From positions 372,001-436,000 of the forward strand of contig BBMW01000003.1 of the NCBI GenBank assembly GCA_000759755.1: a DNA stretch of 64,000 nucleotides. Direction: 5' to 3'. Positions within the stretch are counted from its first letter, which is position 1; each line of letters starts with the position of its first letter. The position numbers and the translations under genes are program-made. Of this stretch, positions 47,542-57,067 are shown in pieces. This DNA comes from Citrobacter werkmanii NBRC 105721 (GTDB taxonomy: Bacteria; Pseudomonadota; Gammaproteobacteria; Enterobacterales; Enterobacteriaceae). The notes beneath the pieces were generated by a model, which was given only the letters and a program-made list of their open reading frames with translations, ran no database searches and was not told the DNA's origin.

Positions 47542-49143
47542 CTAGCGAAACGGCATAACGGGCATACTATGTCGCCCGTTATGCCGGGCGGGCGGCGGGG
47601 TGCTGCCCGCCAGCCATTTCGGAAAATCTCGTAGCGGCATTGGCTTCGCATACAGAAAACCTTGCAATAAATGTACACCGTGCCGGCGCAAATGCTGTGC
47701 CTGCGCCTGCGTTTCAACCCCTTCTGCCACCAGTTCTATATTCAGTCTTTTTCCCAGCGCGATGATGATGTCTGTAACGGTTGAGTTCACGGCATCGGTA
47801 CCGATCGCAGAAGTAAATGATTTATCAATTTTCAGTACATCCGGGCGGAGTTTTTCCAGCCAGGAGAGCGAGCTGTTGCCGGTGCCAAAATCGTCAATCG
47901 CCAGTTTTACGCCAAGGCGATTTAGCTCGCGTACAATCCGATAATCCACATCCAGTAACGCATCTCGCTCGGTAAGTTCGATGACTAACTGCTGAATGGG
48001 ATGCTGGCTAAACCAATACTGGTTGAGATCTTTTAACAGCGTGCCATGGCGAAAATGGCTGGCGGCGACATTGATCCCGATATGAAACTGACTGCTCATG
48101 GGGAAGACGTGTCGCTGCTGAATGGTTTCTGCGATGACATGACGCGTCAGGGGCACGATCAGGTTGTGCTCCTCGGCGATGGGAATAAACACTTCGGGAG
48201 AGATCCAACCCTGACGCGGATTATTCCAGCGTAAAAGGATTTCCACCCCCATGCATTGCTGCGTTTGCGCATTGAGCAGCGGCTGGCAGAACAGCTCGAA
48301 TTCGCGGGCGGCAAGGGCCAGATTAATCTCCCAGGAGAAACTCATTCTGTTGGCGGTTGCCAGCCACGCCAGGTACCCCACTAACAGACTGAGGATCACC
48401 GCCAGCGGCAGCTGTGTGGGCAGATGCTTAATCGCCAGTTCGCTGGCGCCCGGACCGGTAACGCTGATAGTAAACGGGAAATGCTGTGATGAAAGCTGGT
48501 AGCGTTTTTCATTCTTTAGCTCAGGTAGCGTATCGACAACACCTTGTCCGTAGAGCAGATGGCGATTGCCGACGCTTAAGCTGGCATGGGTGATTTGTGG
48601 CGGTTGGGGTTCAAGCAGCATCGACGACAATAAATCAATATTAACGATCTCCAGCACGCCATCTTCACCATCGGCAGAGGATGGATACCATTGCGCCAGA
48701 ATCGGGCTGCCTTTAATTAGCGAATGGTCGGTAGACAGCAGCAACTGCGGCTCCCGGCTGGGTAATTCAGGCTCCAGTTGACGAACAGGCACATTGCGAT
48801 AACCAAAAATACTGGAGCAATACAGAATCCCGCTTTGAATAAGGCTGATAGAGCGTACCGTTTGCAGCCTGGCAGCATGCTTGCTCAGCGGTAAACGCGC
48901 AACTGAGCAGGGGAGACCAATCAATGGCAACAGCACATCGCGTCCGGTCTGTAGGGGCAAAAGTACATGATCCAACTCTTCAACGGCGTGGTTGGCAAAG
49001 GTTACGGTATTCCGATGATTTAAATTACGCTCCGAAATAAATCGGGCCGTTAAAGTGAGGATAAGCGTCAGTAGGGCACATAGTGTGCAAACAATTAAGC
49101 GATTCCGGCGATAGTTTTTAATGATCCGTTGTGCTGTATGCAT
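47542..49143 (-). CDS. pdeD: c-di-GMP phosphodiesterase PdeD
   Basis: 533 aa (E. coli YoaD 532). First membrane helix (about 15-33), periplasmic CSS-motif domain with LYCSSIFG, second helix (about 245-265), then a cytoplasmic EAL domain. Catalytic signatures are present: the EAL motif as GVEILLRW, NVAASHF, ELTERD, DDFGTGNSS, KIDKSF and AEGVETQ. It should hydrolyse c-di-GMP, with the CSS domain sensing periplasmic redox state through DsbA-type control. Confidence 0.93.
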   Translation of the reverse strand: MHTAQRIIKNYRRNRLIVCTLCALLTLILTLTARFISERNLNHRNTVTFANHAVEELDHVLLPLQTGRDVLLPLIGLPCSVARLPLSKHAARLQTVRSISLIQSGILYCSSIFGYRNVPVRQLEPELPSREPQLLLSTDHSLIKGSPILAQWYPSSADGEDGVLEIVNIDLLSSMLLEPQPPQITHASLSVGNRHLLYGQGVVDTLPELKNEKRYQLSSQHFPFTISVTGPGASELAIKHLPTQLPLAVILSLLVGYLAWLATANRMSFSWEINLALAAREFELFCQPLLNAQTQQCMGVEILLRWNNPRQGWISPEVFIPIAEEHNLIVPLTRHVIAETIQQRHVFPMSSQFHIGINVAASHFRHGTLLKDLNQYWFSQHPIQQLVIELTERDALLDVDYRIVRELNRLGVKLAIDDFGTGNSSLSWLEKLRPDVLKIDKSFTSAIGTDAVNSTVTDIIIALGKRLNIELVAEGVETQAQAQHLRRHGVHLLQGFLYAKPMPLRDFPKWLAGSTPPPARHNGRHSMPVMPFR

Positions 49144-49237
49144 GCGGGCCGCCCGATAAGCCGTTGGTCACAAAAGCCAAAAGCAACAGAGCAAGTGTAG
49201 TGGGGAAAATTACAGTAGACGAGGAAGGGGAGATAAA

Positions 49238-49264
49238 TTCGCCCATCCGTCGCAGATGGGCGAA
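49238..49264 (-). terminator. Terminator of sdaA
   Basis: TTCGCCCATC / GATGGGCGAA perfect 10-bp stem with a 6-nt loop, followed on the minus strand by TTTATC; it starts 10 nt after the sdaA stop. Confidence 0.8.
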
Positions 49265-49273
49265 AATTAAGTA

Positions 49274-50638
49274 TTAGTCACATTGAACTTTGATTGCCAG
49301 ACCACCACGTGACGTTTCGCGGTATTTGGCGTTCATGTCTTTACCCGTTTCGTACATGGTCTCAATGACTTTATCCAGCGAGACGCGTGGCGCACTGGTA
49401 CGGCGCATTGCCATACGTGCGGCGTTAATCGCTTTCACGGAAGCAATGGCGTTACGTTCGATGCACGGAACCTGAACCTGACCGGCAACCGGGTCACAGG
49501 TTAAACCGAGGTTATGCTCCATACCGATTTCTGCCGCAACACACACCTGTTCAGGACTTGCACCCAGCAGTTCAGCCAGACCGGCAGCCGCCATGGAGCA
49601 GGCCACGCCCACTTCACCCTGACAACCTACTTCTGCACCGGAGATTGAGGCGTTCATTTTGTACAGCGCGCCAATTGCACCGGCCGCCAGGAAATAGCGG
49701 GTGTAGATATCCGGGCTGACGGACTCAATGAAATGATCGTAATAAGCAAGGACCGCAGGCACGATACCGCAGGCACCGTTAGTTGGCGCAGTGACAACGC
49801 GACCACCCGCGGCGTTTTCTTCGTTAACAGCCAGCGCAAACATGTTCACCCAGTCGATTACGTTCATCGGATCGTTGGAGAGCTTGTCGCTGGAGACCAA
49901 CATACGACGCAGGGCAGAGGCGCGACGCGGAACGCGTAGCGGACCTGGCAGCACACCTTCGGTGTTCATCCCACGATCGATACAGGCCTGCATGGTTTGC
50001 CAGACATGGCCAAAGTACTCTTCAATCTCTTTTTTGCTGTGCAGAGCAAGTTCGTTCTGCATCGCCATGCCAGAGAGAGACAGGCCGGTGCTGTTGCAGT
50101 ATTCCAGCATTTCGGTCGCGGATTTGAACGGATAAGGGACGCTGACCTCGCCCGCGGTATCCTGACCAAAATGTTCTTCATCAACGATGAATCCACCGCC
50201 GATTGAGTAGTAGGTTTTGCTATAAATGACGGTTTCGCCATTGTACGCATGGATCTGCATGCCGTTTTCATGCAGCGGCAGGTTGCCGTTGTGAAAACGC
50301 ATTCCGTCATTCTGCGGGAAATCCACTTCGTGTTGACCCTGCGCAAGCAGCAGGCGTCCACGCGTTTCTACGTCGCGGATAAATCCGGGAATGCTGTCAA
50401 TGTCTACGGTAGCAGGCTCGTTGCCCGCCAGACCCATAATAATGGCGATATCGGTGTGGTGACCTTTACCCGTGAGCGACAGTGAACCATACACGTCGAC
50501 GGCAACACGAGTAACGCTGTCCAGTAATCCTTTTTCGACCAGGTCATCGACGAACTGTTTACCCGCCTTCATAGGCCCTACGGTATGGGAAGATGAGGGA
50601 CCAATCCCCACCTTAAACATGTCGAATAGACTAATCAC
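49274..50638 (-). CDS. sdaA: L-serine deaminase I
   Basis: 454 aa, the E. coli length. Converts L-serine to pyruvate and ammonia with a 4Fe-4S cluster. N-terminal beta domain (SSSHTVGPMKAGKQF) and C-terminal alpha domain with cluster cysteines in GACGIVPAV, CQGEVGVACSMAAAG and LTCDPVAG. The C-terminal Cys (VQCD) that occupies the active site in related enzymes is present. In E. coli it is under Lrp; the 183-bp upstream gap is AT-rich and shows no further gene. Confidence 0.96.
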   Translation of the reverse strand: MISLFDMFKVGIGPSSSHTVGPMKAGKQFVDDLVEKGLLDSVTRVAVDVYGSLSLTGKGHHTDIAIIMGLAGNEPATVDIDSIPGFIRDVETRGRLLLAQGQHEVDFPQNDGMRFHNGNLPLHENGMQIHAYNGETVIYSKTYYSIGGGFIVDEEHFGQDTAGEVSVPYPFKSATEMLEYCNSTGLSLSGMAMQNELALHSKKEIEEYFGHVWQTMQACIDRGMNTEGVLPGPLRVPRRASALRRMLVSSDKLSNDPMNVIDWVNMFALAVNEENAAGGRVVTAPTNGACGIVPAVLAYYDHFIESVSPDIYTRYFLAAGAIGALYKMNASISGAEVGCQGEVGVACSMAAAGLAELLGASPEQVCVAAEIGMEHNLGLTCDPVAGQVQVPCIERNAIASVKAINAARMAMRRTSAPRVSLDKVIETMYETGKDMNAKYRETSRGGLAIKVQCD

Positions 50639-50821
50639 GATAATACTCCTACAGGGCGACTGGGCTTTCCAGTAACGATGTTATAACTGCGCATAGTGTA
50701 AGAGGGAACGCGGCGATCGGCTTAACTATTCACATGAATTAAACTAATAGATAACCGCGGTTTTACTAATGTTGCGACCTGAGTTTCAAGTTGTCTATGG
50801 CGTGCGTAAAGATAAGTATAG

Positions 50822-51400
50822 TCAGGGCTTGACGCCAATTTGCAGAGCCAGCTCACGAATTATTCCGGCGGTCATTCCCCAGACGAAATATTGCTCATAC
50901 CAGGAAAGCCAAACGCGGTGTGAATCACCACGGCGATAAATATCGAGCGGATGGTAACGCCCTAAATGCAGAGCCTGCGCCAGCGGCATTTCAAACACTG
51001 CGGAAACCTCATCTTCACTGGCGCGATACGGCAGATTAGGCGGGATAATGCCGACGACCGGGGTAACCTGGAAACCGGTGACGCTGTCGACCGGCGGCAG
51101 GACGCCGATCACCTCAACGCATGACGGCGGAATTGCCACTTCTTCATGCGCCTCGCGAAGGGCGGCGGCGATCAACGAGGCATCGGTGCTGTCCACCGCG
51201 CCGCCGGGAAAGGCGACCTGGCCGGCATGTTTGCGTAGATGAACGGATCGCTGGGTTAGCAGCAGACCCGGCTGTGGTCGGCGGACGACTGGGATCAGTA
51301 CGGCCGCCTGACGCTGGTTTAACACGGCATGATTGACCTGCGGGCGCAGGAGTTGGAAGCGCGATAAAAAATCATCAAGCGTCAGGCTGCTGTATTCCAC
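50822..51400 (-). CDS. nudL: Nudix hydrolase NudL (CoA pyrophosphatase type)
   Basis: 192 aa with a GTG start, as in E. coli (formerly YeaB). UPF0035 signature [21 protein letters not shown] runs into the Nudix helix [25 protein letters not shown]; the REXXEE core is kept while the first Glu of GX5E is not, as in E. coli NudL. Predicted to cleave CoA or similar nucleotides. It lies directly after pabB on the same strand. Confidence 0.92.
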   Translation of the reverse strand: MEYSSLTLDDFLSRFQLLRPQVNHAVLNQRQAAVLIPVVRRPQPGLLLTQRSVHLRKHAGQVAFPGGAVDSTDASLIAAALREAHEEVAIPPSCVEVIGVLPPVDSVTGFQVTPVVGIIPPNLPYRASEDEVSAVFEMPLAQALHLGRYHPLDIYRRGDSHRVWLSWYEQYFVWGMTAGIIRELALQIGVKP

Positions 51401-51403
51401 GTG

Positions 51404-52765
51404 TCAATTCTCCAGTTGGTGCAAAATACGATTCACTTTATCAAATGTTTCCTGATACTCCGCGTCTTCCTGACTGTCCGCCACAACGCCACCACCAGCG
51501 GAACAATAAATGTGTCCGTTTGTGGCCGTCAGCGTGCGAATGGTGATGCTGGTGTCCATATTGCCGCAAAAGCTCAGGTAACCAATGCTGCCACACCAGG
51601 CATTACGTCTGTGCGGCTCCAGCTCATCTATAATTTCCATCGCCCGCACCTTCGGCGCGCCGGTAATGGAGCCGCCGGGGAAGGCGGCGCGCAGCAGGTC
51701 GCTGGCGTGCAAAGATTCTGGCAGACGTGCGGTAATGGTGCTGACTAAATGATGAACGGCAGGGAACGGTTCGACCACAAACAGCTCCGGAACCTGTACC
51801 GACCCCGGTACGGCAACGCGGCCAATATCATTACGCATCAAATCGACGATCATCAGGTTCTCCGCACGATCCTTCGGCGAATTCGCCAGCCGCCGGGCCT
51901 GCTCACGATCGGCATCAGCATCTTCACGTCTTGGCAGCGTCCCTTTAATAGGACGCGTCTGGATGTGCTGGTTTTCCAACAGAATAAACCGTTCGGGTGA
52001 AAGGCTGAGGATTGCGCCTTCCTCAAGACGAATGAACGCACTAAACGGCGCACGATTAGCGTGATTAAGTCGTACAAATGCCAGCCACTCATCGCCCTGA
52101 TAATGCGCCTGAAAACGCTGGGCGAGATTGACCTGATAGCAGTCGCCGCTGTGCAGATAGCGCTGTACCTGGCGGAATTTTTCGCCATACTGCGCGCGAC
52201 TCATATTGGATTGCCACGCAGAGGTTAAGGCAAACGGTTCACGCGTTGGCGGTTGTTGTGCGTCGAGCCACTTCCGCCGCGCCTCGACATCGGTATGGCT
52301 GAGCAGGGATACGGTTTGCAACTGATGATCGACAATCAGCGCCCAGTCGTAAATGCCGACGGCCATATCCGGCAGGGCAATATCGCGCGCGGCAATCGTG
52401 GGCAGCGATTCAAATCTTCTGCCAAGATCGTAGCCAAACAGACCTAACGCGCCGCCCTGAAACGGCAGATTGGGGTGATTGCTCGGCTGAATCCCCCGTG
52501 CGCTGAGCGCTGAATGTAATACCGTCATTGGGTCATCAAGCGTGCGTACGGTTGCGTGTCCGTCATGGACAACGGTCTCTTCAGCGCGCGTAACCAGCGT
52601 GGCGACGGGATCCGCCACCAGAATATCAAAACGGTTATGTGGATGGTCAGCATGACCCGAATGCAACAGCATCGCCCAGGGGAGATGGCTTAAGGTCGAA
52701 AAATAGCGTTCAGCGGCGTCCTGACGCCAGGGTAAAGTGATTACAGCGGGAGATAACGTCTTCAT
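51404..52765 (-). CDS. pabB: Aminodeoxychorismate synthase component I
   Basis: 453 aa, the E. coli length. With PabA it turns chorismate and glutamine into 4-amino-4-deoxychorismate for folate. N-terminal region followed by the chorismate-binding domain (about 190-445) with RPIKGTLPR (catalytic Lys), DLMRNDIGRV, FPGGSITGAPK and GSIGYLSF. Its stop is 3 nt before the nudL GTG, so the two are coupled. Divergent from yoaH. Confidence 0.96.
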   Translation of the reverse strand: MKTLSPAVITLPWRQDAAERYFSTLSHLPWAMLLHSGHADHPHNRFDILVADPVATLVTRAEETVVHDGHATVRTLDDPMTVLHSALSARGIQPSNHPNLPFQGGALGLFGYDLGRRFESLPTIAARDIALPDMAVGIYDWALIVDHQLQTVSLLSHTDVEARRKWLDAQQPPTREPFALTSAWQSNMSRAQYGEKFRQVQRYLHSGDCYQVNLAQRFQAHYQGDEWLAFVRLNHANRAPFSAFIRLEEGAILSLSPERFILLENQHIQTRPIKGTLPRREDADADREQARRLANSPKDRAENLMIVDLMRNDIGRVAVPGSVQVPELFVVEPFPAVHHLVSTITARLPESLHASDLLRAAFPGGSITGAPKVRAMEIIDELEPHRRNAWCGSIGYLSFCGNMDTSITIRTLTATNGHIYCSAGGGVVADSQEDAEYQETFDKVNRILHQLEN

Positions 52766-52848
52766 CAGTCCTGACTCGTTGCTACTCTACTGGCTAACTG
52801 CCCGGTAGCATGAAATAATTAGCGCAGACAATTTAGCAGGAGTTAACA

Positions 52849-53028
52849 ATGTTTGCAGGTTTACCTTCACTCAGTCATGAGCAGCAGCAAAAAGCGGTCG
52901 AGCGTATTCAGGAACTGATGTCGCAGGGGATGAGCAGCGGACAAGCGATTGCTCTGGTAGCTGAAGAGTTACGCGCCAGCCATACCGGCGAGCGGATCGT
53001 GGCGCGTTTCGAAGATGAAGACGAGTAA
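52849..53028 (+). CDS. yoaH: Small protein YoaH (UPF0181)
   Basis: 59 aa, the E. coli length. Helical, with [20 protein letters not shown] at the start and an acidic EDEDE end. AGGAG ribosome binding site. Function unknown. It lies between divergent pabB and convergent yoaB, whose end is 6 bp away. Confidence 0.92.
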
Positions 53029-53034
53029 CGTTGC

Positions 53035-53379
53035 TTAAACTGCAGCGATAATCTTGATCTCTACTTTGTATTTCGGGTTCATCAACCCGGCCTGGACCGT
53101 ACAACGTACTGGCGCATGACCGGCAACGACCCACGCGTCCCAGGCTTTGTTCATCGCGGCAAAGTCACTTTTGTCTGCCAGAAAAAGGGTGGCATCAAGA
53201 ATACGTGACTTGTTGCTGCCCTGTTTTTCCAGAACTGCGTCAATTTGCGCCAGCGTATTCGCTGTTTGTTCAAAGGCGTCAGCATCCAGGTTTTCCGGTA
53301 CACCGGTGTAATACAACGTGTTGTTATGGATAACCACGTCGGACCAACGCGCTTCGGCATCAATGCGCACTATCGTCAT
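53035..53379 (-). CDS. yoaB: RidA-family protein YoaB
   Basis: 114 aa, the E. coli length. Rid/YjgF fold with the family's RCTVQAGLMNPKYKVEI near the C-terminus; the Arg of RCTVQ corresponds to the imine-binding Arg of RidA, so imine or enamine deaminase activity is possible. It shares a 140-bp divergent promoter region with yoaA. Confidence 0.93.
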   Translation of the reverse strand: MTIVRIDAEARWSDVVIHNNTLYYTGVPENLDADAFEQTANTLAQIDAVLEKQGSNKSRILDATLFLADKSDFAAMNKAWDAWVVAGHAPVRCTVQAGLMNPKYKVEIKIIAAV

Positions 53380-53493
53380 AAATCATTCCTCATTTACGTT
53401 TTTCATAATGGCTTCAGGTTGCGCCAAGACTGCCATAATGTTGCGCCTACGTCACCTCTTCAACTGGCGAAAGACCCGCTGGCCTGACATAAT

Positions 53494-53513
53494 CCCTGTT
53501 CAAATGAACAGGG
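53494..53513 (+). promoter_or_regulatory. LexA-like palindrome before yoaA
   Basis: CCCTGTTCAAATGAACAGGG has 9-bp perfect arms and the CTG-N10-CAG core (53496-53511) of LexA operators, though the centre is less AT-rich than consensus. It ends 6 nt before the yoaA GTG and includes the AGGG of its ribosome binding site, so it could act as operator or as an RNA hairpin. Confidence 0.55.
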
Positions 53514-53519
53514 GGCAGT

Positions 53520-55430
53520 GTGACGGACGATTTTGCAGCAGACGGTCAGTTGGCTAAAGCGATACCGGGTTTTAAACCGCGTGAACCACAGCGGCAGATG
53601 GCCTTCGCCGTTAGCCATGCCATTGAAAAATCACAGCCGCTTGTTGTCGAAGCCGGAACCGGAACGGGGAAAACCTACGCTTATCTTGCACCTGCGCTGC
53701 GTGCGGGTAAGAAAGTCATCGTCTCTACCGGTTCAAAAGCGTTGCAGGATCAGCTTTACAGCCGCGATCTCCCGACCGTCGCTAAAGCGCTTGAATTTAC
53801 CGGCAAACTGGCGCTGCTGAAAGGGCGCTCCAACTATCTGTGTCTGGAACGCCTTGAACAGCAGGCGCTGGCGGGCGGCGACCTGCCGGTACAAACTTTA
53901 AGCGACGTCATCCTGCTGCGCTCCTGGTCAAATCAAACCCTTGATGGCGACATCAGTACCTGCGTCAGCGTGGCGGAGGATTCTCAAGCCTGGCCGCTGG
54001 TAACCAGCACTAACGACAATTGTCTGGGCAGCGACTGCCCACTGTACAAAGAGTGTTTTGTCGTCAAAGCGCGTAAAAAAGCGATGGATGCAGATGTGGT
54101 AGTGGTCAATCACCATCTGTTTCTCGCTGATATGGTGGTGAAAGAGAACGGGTTTGGCGAACTGATCCCCGAAGCTGACGTGATGATTTTCGATGAAGCG
54201 CATCAGTTACCGGATATCGCCAGCCAGTATTTTGGTCAATCGCTCTCCAGTCGTCAGCTGTTAGACCTGGCGAAAGACATCACCATTGCCTATCGCACCG
54301 AGCTGAAAGACACTCAGCAGTTGCAGAAATGCGCCGACCGCCTGGCGCAAAGCGCCCAGGATTTCCGCCTGCAACTTGGCGAGCCGGGCTATCGCGGCAA
54401 TCTGCGCGAACTGCTGGCTGACCAGCGCGTACAGCGCGCGTTTTTGCTGCTCGATGACACGCTGGAACTGTGTTACGACGTGGCGAAACTGTCTCTTGGG
54501 CGTTCGGCGTTGTTGGATGCCGCGTTTGAGCGCGCCACGCTTTATCGCACCCGTTTGAAGCGCCTGAAAGAGATTAACCAGCCAGGCTTCAGCTATTGGT
54601 ATGAATGCACCTCCCGCCATTTCACCCTCGCGCTGACGCCGCTCACCGTGGCGGATAAATTCAAAGAAGTGATGGAACAAAAGCCGGGCTGCTGGATTTT
54701 TACCTCCGCGACGCTGTCGGTAAACGATGATCTTCATCATTTCACCGCGCGGCTGGGTATAGATGACGCCGAATCGATGCTGTTGCCGAGTCCTTTTGAT
54801 TACACACGTCAGGCGTTGCTCTGCGTGCCGCGCAATCTTCCGCAAACCAACCAGCCGGGAGCCGCGCGCCAGTTAGCGTCTATGCTGCGTCCCATTATCG
54901 AAGCAAACAATGGTCGCTGCTTTATGCTGTGTACCTCACACGCGATGATGCGCGATCTGGCAGAACAATTTCGCGCCACCATGACGCTGCCGGTCCTGTT
55001 GCAGGGTGAAACCAGTAAAGGGCAACTGTTACAGCAGTTTGTCAGCGCAGGGAATGCGTTACTGGTTGCCACCAGCAGTTTCTGGGAGGGGGTAGACGTG
55101 CGTGGCGATACGCTGTCGCTGGTGATTATCGATAAACTGCCGTTCACTTCGCCGGATGACCCGCTGTTAAAAGCCCGGATGGAAGACTGTCGCCTGCGTG
55201 GCGGCGATCCCTTCGACGAGGTTCAACTCCCGGATGCGGTGATCACCCTGAAACAGGGGGTAGGGCGACTGATTCGTGACGCAGACGATCGCGGTGTGCT
55301 GGTAATTTGCGACAACCGCCTGGTGATGCGGCCCTATGGTGCTACCTTCCTGGCGAGTCTTCCGCCTGCGCCACGAACGCGTGACATTGCGCGCGCGGTT
55401 CGTTTTCTTGCCATACCATCGACTGAGTAA
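53520..55430 (+). CDS. yoaA: XPD/DinG-type DNA helicase YoaA
   Basis: 636 aa with a GTG start, the E. coli length. Superfamily 2 iron-sulfur helicase: Walker A EAGTGTGKTYAYL (about 42-54), cluster cysteines spread over STCVSV, NDNCLGSDCPLYKECF (about 140-185), DEAH box FDEAHQLPD, and C-terminal motif VI QGVGRLIRDADDRG. It binds the polymerase III chi subunit HolC and helps forks past damage. The upstream palindrome suggests SOS control. Confidence 0.95.
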   Translation: MTDDFAADGQLAKAIPGFKPREPQRQMAFAVSHAIEKSQPLVVEAGTGTGKTYAYLAPALRAGKKVIVSTGSKALQDQLYSRDLPTVAKALEFTGKLALLKGRSNYLCLERLEQQALAGGDLPVQTLSDVILLRSWSNQTLDGDISTCVSVAEDSQAWPLVTSTNDNCLGSDCPLYKECFVVKARKKAMDADVVVVNHHLFLADMVVKENGFGELIPEADVMIFDEAHQLPDIASQYFGQSLSSRQLLDLAKDITIAYRTELKDTQQLQKCADRLAQSAQDFRLQLGEPGYRGNLRELLADQRVQRAFLLLDDTLELCYDVAKLSLGRSALLDAAFERATLYRTRLKRLKEINQPGFSYWYECTSRHFTLALTPLTVADKFKEVMEQKPGCWIFTSATLSVNDDLHHFTARLGIDDAESMLLPSPFDYTRQALLCVPRNLPQTNQPGAARQLASMLRPIIEANNGRCFMLCTSHAMMRDLAEQFRATMTLPVLLQGETSKGQLLQQFVSAGNALLVATSSFWEGVDVRGDTLSLVIIDKLPFTSPDDPLLKARMEDCRLRGGDPFDEVQLPDAVITLKQGVGRLIRDADDRGVLVICDNRLVMRPYGATFLASLPPAPRTRDIARAVRFLAIPSTE

Positions 55431-55488
55431 TTTGTTACGGAGTGTGGTAAGATGCGCGCCAAATTTATTGATCTGATCACAAACACCC

Positions 55489-56184
55489 ATGCGAATTCTG
55501 GCTATCGATACCGCCACAGAGGCGTGCTCTGTTGCCCTGTGGAATGACGGTACTATCAAGACTCATTTCGAGCTTTGCCCACGAGAACATACCCAACGAA
55601 TTTTACCGATGGTTCAGGAGATCCTGTCCGCTGGCGAATTAGCCTTATCCGATATCGACGCCCTGGCGTTTGGTCGCGGTCCCGGCAGTTTCACCGGCGT
55701 ACGTATCGGAATTGGCATTGCTCAGGGGTTGGCGCTAGGCGCGAATTTACCGATGATCGGCGTCTCCACCCTGGCGACCATGGCGCAGGGGGCCTGGCGT
55801 AAGTCTGGCGCCACCCGCGTACTGGCGGCGATTGATGCGCGAATGGGCGAGGTTTACTGGGCCGAATACCAGCGTGATGAAAATGGCATCTGGCGCGGTG
55901 AAGAAACTGAAGCCGTGTTAACGCCTGAACAAGTACATGAACGCTTGCTGCAACTATCTGGCCAATGGGTCACTGTCGGGACGGGCTGGCCTGCCTGGCC
56001 TGAACTCGGTAAAGACAGCGGCCTGACGCTGAGCGATGGCGGTGTTCTGCTGCCGGCGGCTGAAGACATGCTGCCTGTCGCCACGCAAATGCTGGCTGCC
56101 GGTAAGACCGTGGCGGTTGAACATGCTGAACCGGTTTATTTACGTAACACCGTAGCGTGGAAGAAACTTCCCGGTAAAGAATGA
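55489..56184 (+). CDS. tsaB: tRNA t6A synthesis protein TsaB
   Basis: 231 aa, the E. coli length (formerly YeaZ). ASKHA fold with the start [17 protein letters not shown] and [20 protein letters not shown]. It is the dimerising partner of TsaD in threonylcarbamoyl transfer to A37 of ANN-decoding tRNAs, and is essential. It lies 58 nt after yoaA. Confidence 0.96.
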   Translation: MRILAIDTATEACSVALWNDGTIKTHFELCPREHTQRILPMVQEILSAGELALSDIDALAFGRGPGSFTGVRIGIGIAQGLALGANLPMIGVSTLATMAQGAWRKSGATRVLAAIDARMGEVYWAEYQRDENGIWRGEETEAVLTPEQVHERLLQLSGQWVTVGTGWPAWPELGKDSGLTLSDGGVLLPAAEDMLPVATQMLAAGKTVAVEHAEPVYLRNTVAWKKLPGKE

Positions 56185-56278
56185 ATCTTAGTAGTACATC
56201 CCCGGTTAATTCGCGCAGTCGTCAGTGACCCGCATTGTGAGTTTCCCGGGGCAGGCGCTAAGAAGAGGGAGTCGCAAT

Positions 56279-56863
56279 ATGGCGGTGCAAAAGCAGGTAG
56301 TGAAAGGTGTGTTGGCGGGCGTATTGGCGTTAATGCTAAGTGGCTGCGTCACCATCCCGGATGCGATCAAAGGCTCAAGCCCTACGCCGCAGCAGGATCT
56401 GGTGCGGGTGATGAATGCGCCGCAGCTGTATGTCGGACAGGAAGCGCGCTTCGGCGGCAAAGTGGTGGATATTCAGAACCAGCAGGGGAAATCCCGTCTG
56501 GAAATCGCCACCGTGCCTCTCGATAGCGGTGCGCGACCCGTGCTGGGCGAAGCCTCTCGCGGGCGAATTTATGCTGATGTAAACGGCTTTCTCGACCCGG
56601 TGGATTTCCGGGGTCAACTGGTTACCGTCGTCGGTCCGATTAGCGGTACAGTGGACGGAAAAATTGGCAGTACGCCGTATAAATTCATGCTGATGCAGGT
56701 AACCGGTTATAAACGCTGGCATATTACTCAGCAGATTATTATGCCGCCTCAGCCGATCGACCCCTGGTTCTACGGTGCGCGTGGCTGGCCTTACGGTGGC
56801 TACGGCGGCTGGGGATGGTACAATCCCGGCCCGGCACAGGTTCAGACCATAGTAACCGAGTAA
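56279..56863 (+). CDS. yeaY: Slp-family outer-membrane lipoprotein YeaY
   Basis: 194 aa from the ATG at 56279 (E. coli 193). Lipoprotein signal with lipobox LSGC (lipidated Cys about residue 23). An Slp domain follows, and the C-terminus is rich in Gly, Tyr and Trp ([16 protein letters not shown]). E. coli yeaY is a sigma-E or stationary-phase gene; function unknown. Hairpin follows at 56884. Confidence 0.93.
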   Translation: MAVQKQVVKGVLAGVLALMLSGCVTIPDAIKGSSPTPQQDLVRVMNAPQLYVGQEARFGGKVVDIQNQQGKSRLEIATVPLDSGARPVLGEASRGRIYADVNGFLDPVDFRGQLVTVVGPISGTVDGKIGSTPYKFMLMQVTGYKRWHITQQIIMPPQPIDPWFYGARGWPYGGYGGWGWYNPGPAQVQTIVTE

Positions 56864-56883
56864 CTCTTTGTTTTATTAGTAAA

Positions 56884-56910
56884 AGAAACAGCGGCTCGTC
56901 CGCTGTTTCT
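56884..56910 (+). terminator. Hairpin after yeaY
   Basis: AGAAACAGCGG / CCGCTGTTTCT, perfect 11-bp stem with a 5-nt loop. No T-run follows on the plus strand, so it may be a weak or Rho-assisted terminator. Confidence 0.6.
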
Positions 56911-56970
56911 GCATTAACGTGGATATAAGAAAAATAAATAGTGACGTGCTTCGCAACCTTGTCGTTGTGT

Positions 56971-57021
56971 AATAAACAAACTGGTACGCTGAGTTAATAT
57001 TATGTTAACAGTTTGTTTATT
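56971..57021. promoter_or_regulatory. fadD promoter region: 13-bp dyad and FadR-like site
   Basis: AATAAACAAACTG (56971-56983) is repeated perfectly inverted at 57009-57021. Within it AACTGGTACGCTGAGTT (56979-56995) matches the FadR consensus ANCTGGTCCGANNNGTT in most positions, and TAATATTAT / TATGTT offer a -10. FadR represses fadD until long-chain acyl-CoA binds. Confidence 0.6.
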
Positions 57022-57067
57022 GCCTGGGGTTGTGATGACGACGAATATGCATTTTAGAGGTGATGTA

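Noticed and set aside
53380-53493. Expected yoaC, present in E. coli between yoaB and yoaH
   Set aside because: No such frame is found: yoaH and yoaB are 6 bp apart, so yoaC is absent here and not merely missed.
57002-57067. Longer fadD frame from an ATG at 57002
   Set aside because: It would run through the promoter dyad, and the TTG at 57068 gives the known 561-aa FadD N-terminus.
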